From: a virus
IMG/VR virus record: IMGVR_UViG_3300046468_000516
Coordinates: 1 to 28,246 of that record
Reading direction: 5' to 3' (one strand)
Length of the DNA: 28,246 nt
Below the pieces are notes generated by a model. It saw only the letters and a list, made by a program, of their open reading frames with translations, did not search any database and was not told the DNA's origin. The first letter of the stretch is position 1. Each line of letters starts with the position of its first letter. A program made the position numbers and the translations under genes. Shown in pieces: positions 27,490 to 28,246 of the stretch.

Positions 27490-28246
27490 TTAAAAACTAA
27501 GTAACTCATCAGGAGTAATTATCTTAGGTAATCCATTTTCATTCAATATAAAGTCAAAAGACTCAAATGGTGTATTCCTACTTCTTTTACAAGATACTGT
27601 TATACAACCAAACTTATTCTCATCTCTCTCTAACTGTATCTGAGTCTCTGCTTTCTTCTCTAAGAAACTACCTAAATGTCCTGTTGGCTTATCTGAGCCA
27701 AAGTTACTATGGATTACAGTTACGATATGGCAATCATAAACAGTAGACCAAGCCATTATCTTTTGTACGATTAGATTAGACTCTTCTAAGTTATTAGCAT
27801 CGCTAACTAAATCTGCAATACCATCAATAACTATTAAACCTATTTCCTTACCTTCTTCTCTCATACAATCTAAGTAGTATTGTATAAAATCTATCCTATC
27901 CTTATAACCTATCTTTCTTAAAGCAAATGTATGGTAGAAATCTAAGTTTAATCCTTTATTCATCCATTCAACTCTCTTAAACACTCTTTGTGAATGCCAA
28001 TCTCCTTGCTCTGTATCAAAGTGTATGAAGTGTTTTTTACCTCTAAAAGAACCCATACCTTTAGTAAACTCTCCAGCAGGATTACAGAAGGCTGAACCTA
28101 ATAAACTAACAAAAAATGTTTTCATTGACTTTGGAGGTGCTTGTATAAAGCTAAAGTTACCATAAGTTCCAATAGGAATAGGAAACTCTTTAACACTACC
28201 ATCTTTAGTAACTACCTCTTTGTTCTTAAAGCTAATCGCTACAGGT
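27490..28246 (-). CDS. AAA_25 / RecA-like ATPase, N-terminus beyond the window
   Basis: The frame is open to the right edge, adding 40 residues before Met at 28125, which is therefore not the true start. The added part ends in NFSFIQAPPKSMKTFFVSLL, a Walker A-like loop in which Met replaces the usual Gly before Lys-Thr. Later come FIHFDTEQGDWHSQRVFKRV, IGLIVIDGIADLVSD (Walker B) and VTVIHSNFG. This is the pattern of RecA/DnaB-like ATPases of Bacteroidota phages (AAA_25 group), probably a replication helicase or helicase loader. About 251 residues are visible. Confidence 0.75.
   Translation of the reverse strand, partial: PVAISFKNKEVVTKDGSVKEFPIPIGTYGNFSFIQAPPKSMKTFFVSLLGSAFCNPAGEFTKGMGSFRGKKHFIHFDTEQGDWHSQRVFKRVEWMNKGLNLDFYHTFALRKIGYKDRIDFIQYYLDCMREEGKEIGLIVIDGIADLVSDANNLEESNLIVQKIMAWSTVYDCHIVTVIHSNFGSDKPTGHLGSFLEKKAETQIQLERDENKFGCITVSCKRSRNTPFESFDFILNENGLPKIITPDELLSF

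Overview
The window is a stretch of a tailed (siphovirus-like) phage or prophage genome from a member of the Bacteroidota, most likely the Flavobacteriia. Four things support this. The DNA is AT-rich. Starts lack purine-rich Shine-Dalgarno sequences and many genes are joined by TAATG or ATGA overlaps. Two host-type promoters fit the Bacteroidota pattern TTG-N19/20-TAnnTTTG. The virion proteins (DUF6712-like adaptor, portal, XkdF-like protease, major capsid, tape measure with a VVGRSG-type C-terminus) are of kinds typical of Bacteroidota phages. Both ends cut genes: a fibre gene on the left and an ATPase gene on the right. No integrase, repressor or endolysin is visible, so the lifestyle is undecided.

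Layout. Positions 1-13882 (minus strand) hold virion genes. In transcription order these are: tail assembly chaperone with a probable -1 frameshift product, tail terminator-like, gp10-like, two baseplate/tail proteins, tape measure, prohead protease, scaffold, major capsid, probable tail tube/structural protein, portal, adaptor, then a fibre gene with a GIY-YIG homing endonuclease gene at its start. Positions 13938-16424 (plus strand) form a small operon of five short genes of unknown function with a host-type promoter, followed by a second GIY-YIG gene between exact 19-bp repeats. Positions 16425-17048 have no convincing gene but carry a late-type promoter and a probable structured RNA with two 53-nt repeats. 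Positions 17049-19805 (minus) are a self-contained AT-rich operon of nine small genes of unknown function with its own promoter and terminator. Positions 19806-20174 are non-coding, with a tandem array of 19-bp iteron-like repeats. Positions 20175-21765 (minus) are the terminase genes. Positions 21807-28246 (minus) are replication, recombination and regulatory genes: C5 DNA methyltransferase, DUF3310, DnaA-domain-IV-like protein, 5'-3' exonuclease, ECF-like sigma factor, RusA-like resolvase, PD-(D/E)XK-like nuclease, metallophosphoesterase and AAA ATPase.

How it works together. A two-box element (AACA, 15-17 nt, GTTATCwTArTAT) lies before the terminase genes, the tail operon, the protease, the scaffold (a variant copy), the gene leading to portal, and the non-coding region. 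It is absent before replication genes. Since the phage encodes an ECF-like sigma factor and ECF promoters have an AAC in the -35 box, I infer a phage-encoded sigma switch from host-type early promoters to late promoters.

The strongest unusual signals are: this regulon; a roughly 190-nt dual-coding region in the tail chaperone gene, opened by a T9 slippery run; the probable non-coding RNA; the two homing genes bounded by short duplications that rebuild the neighbouring start or stop; and the iteron-like array beside the terminase.
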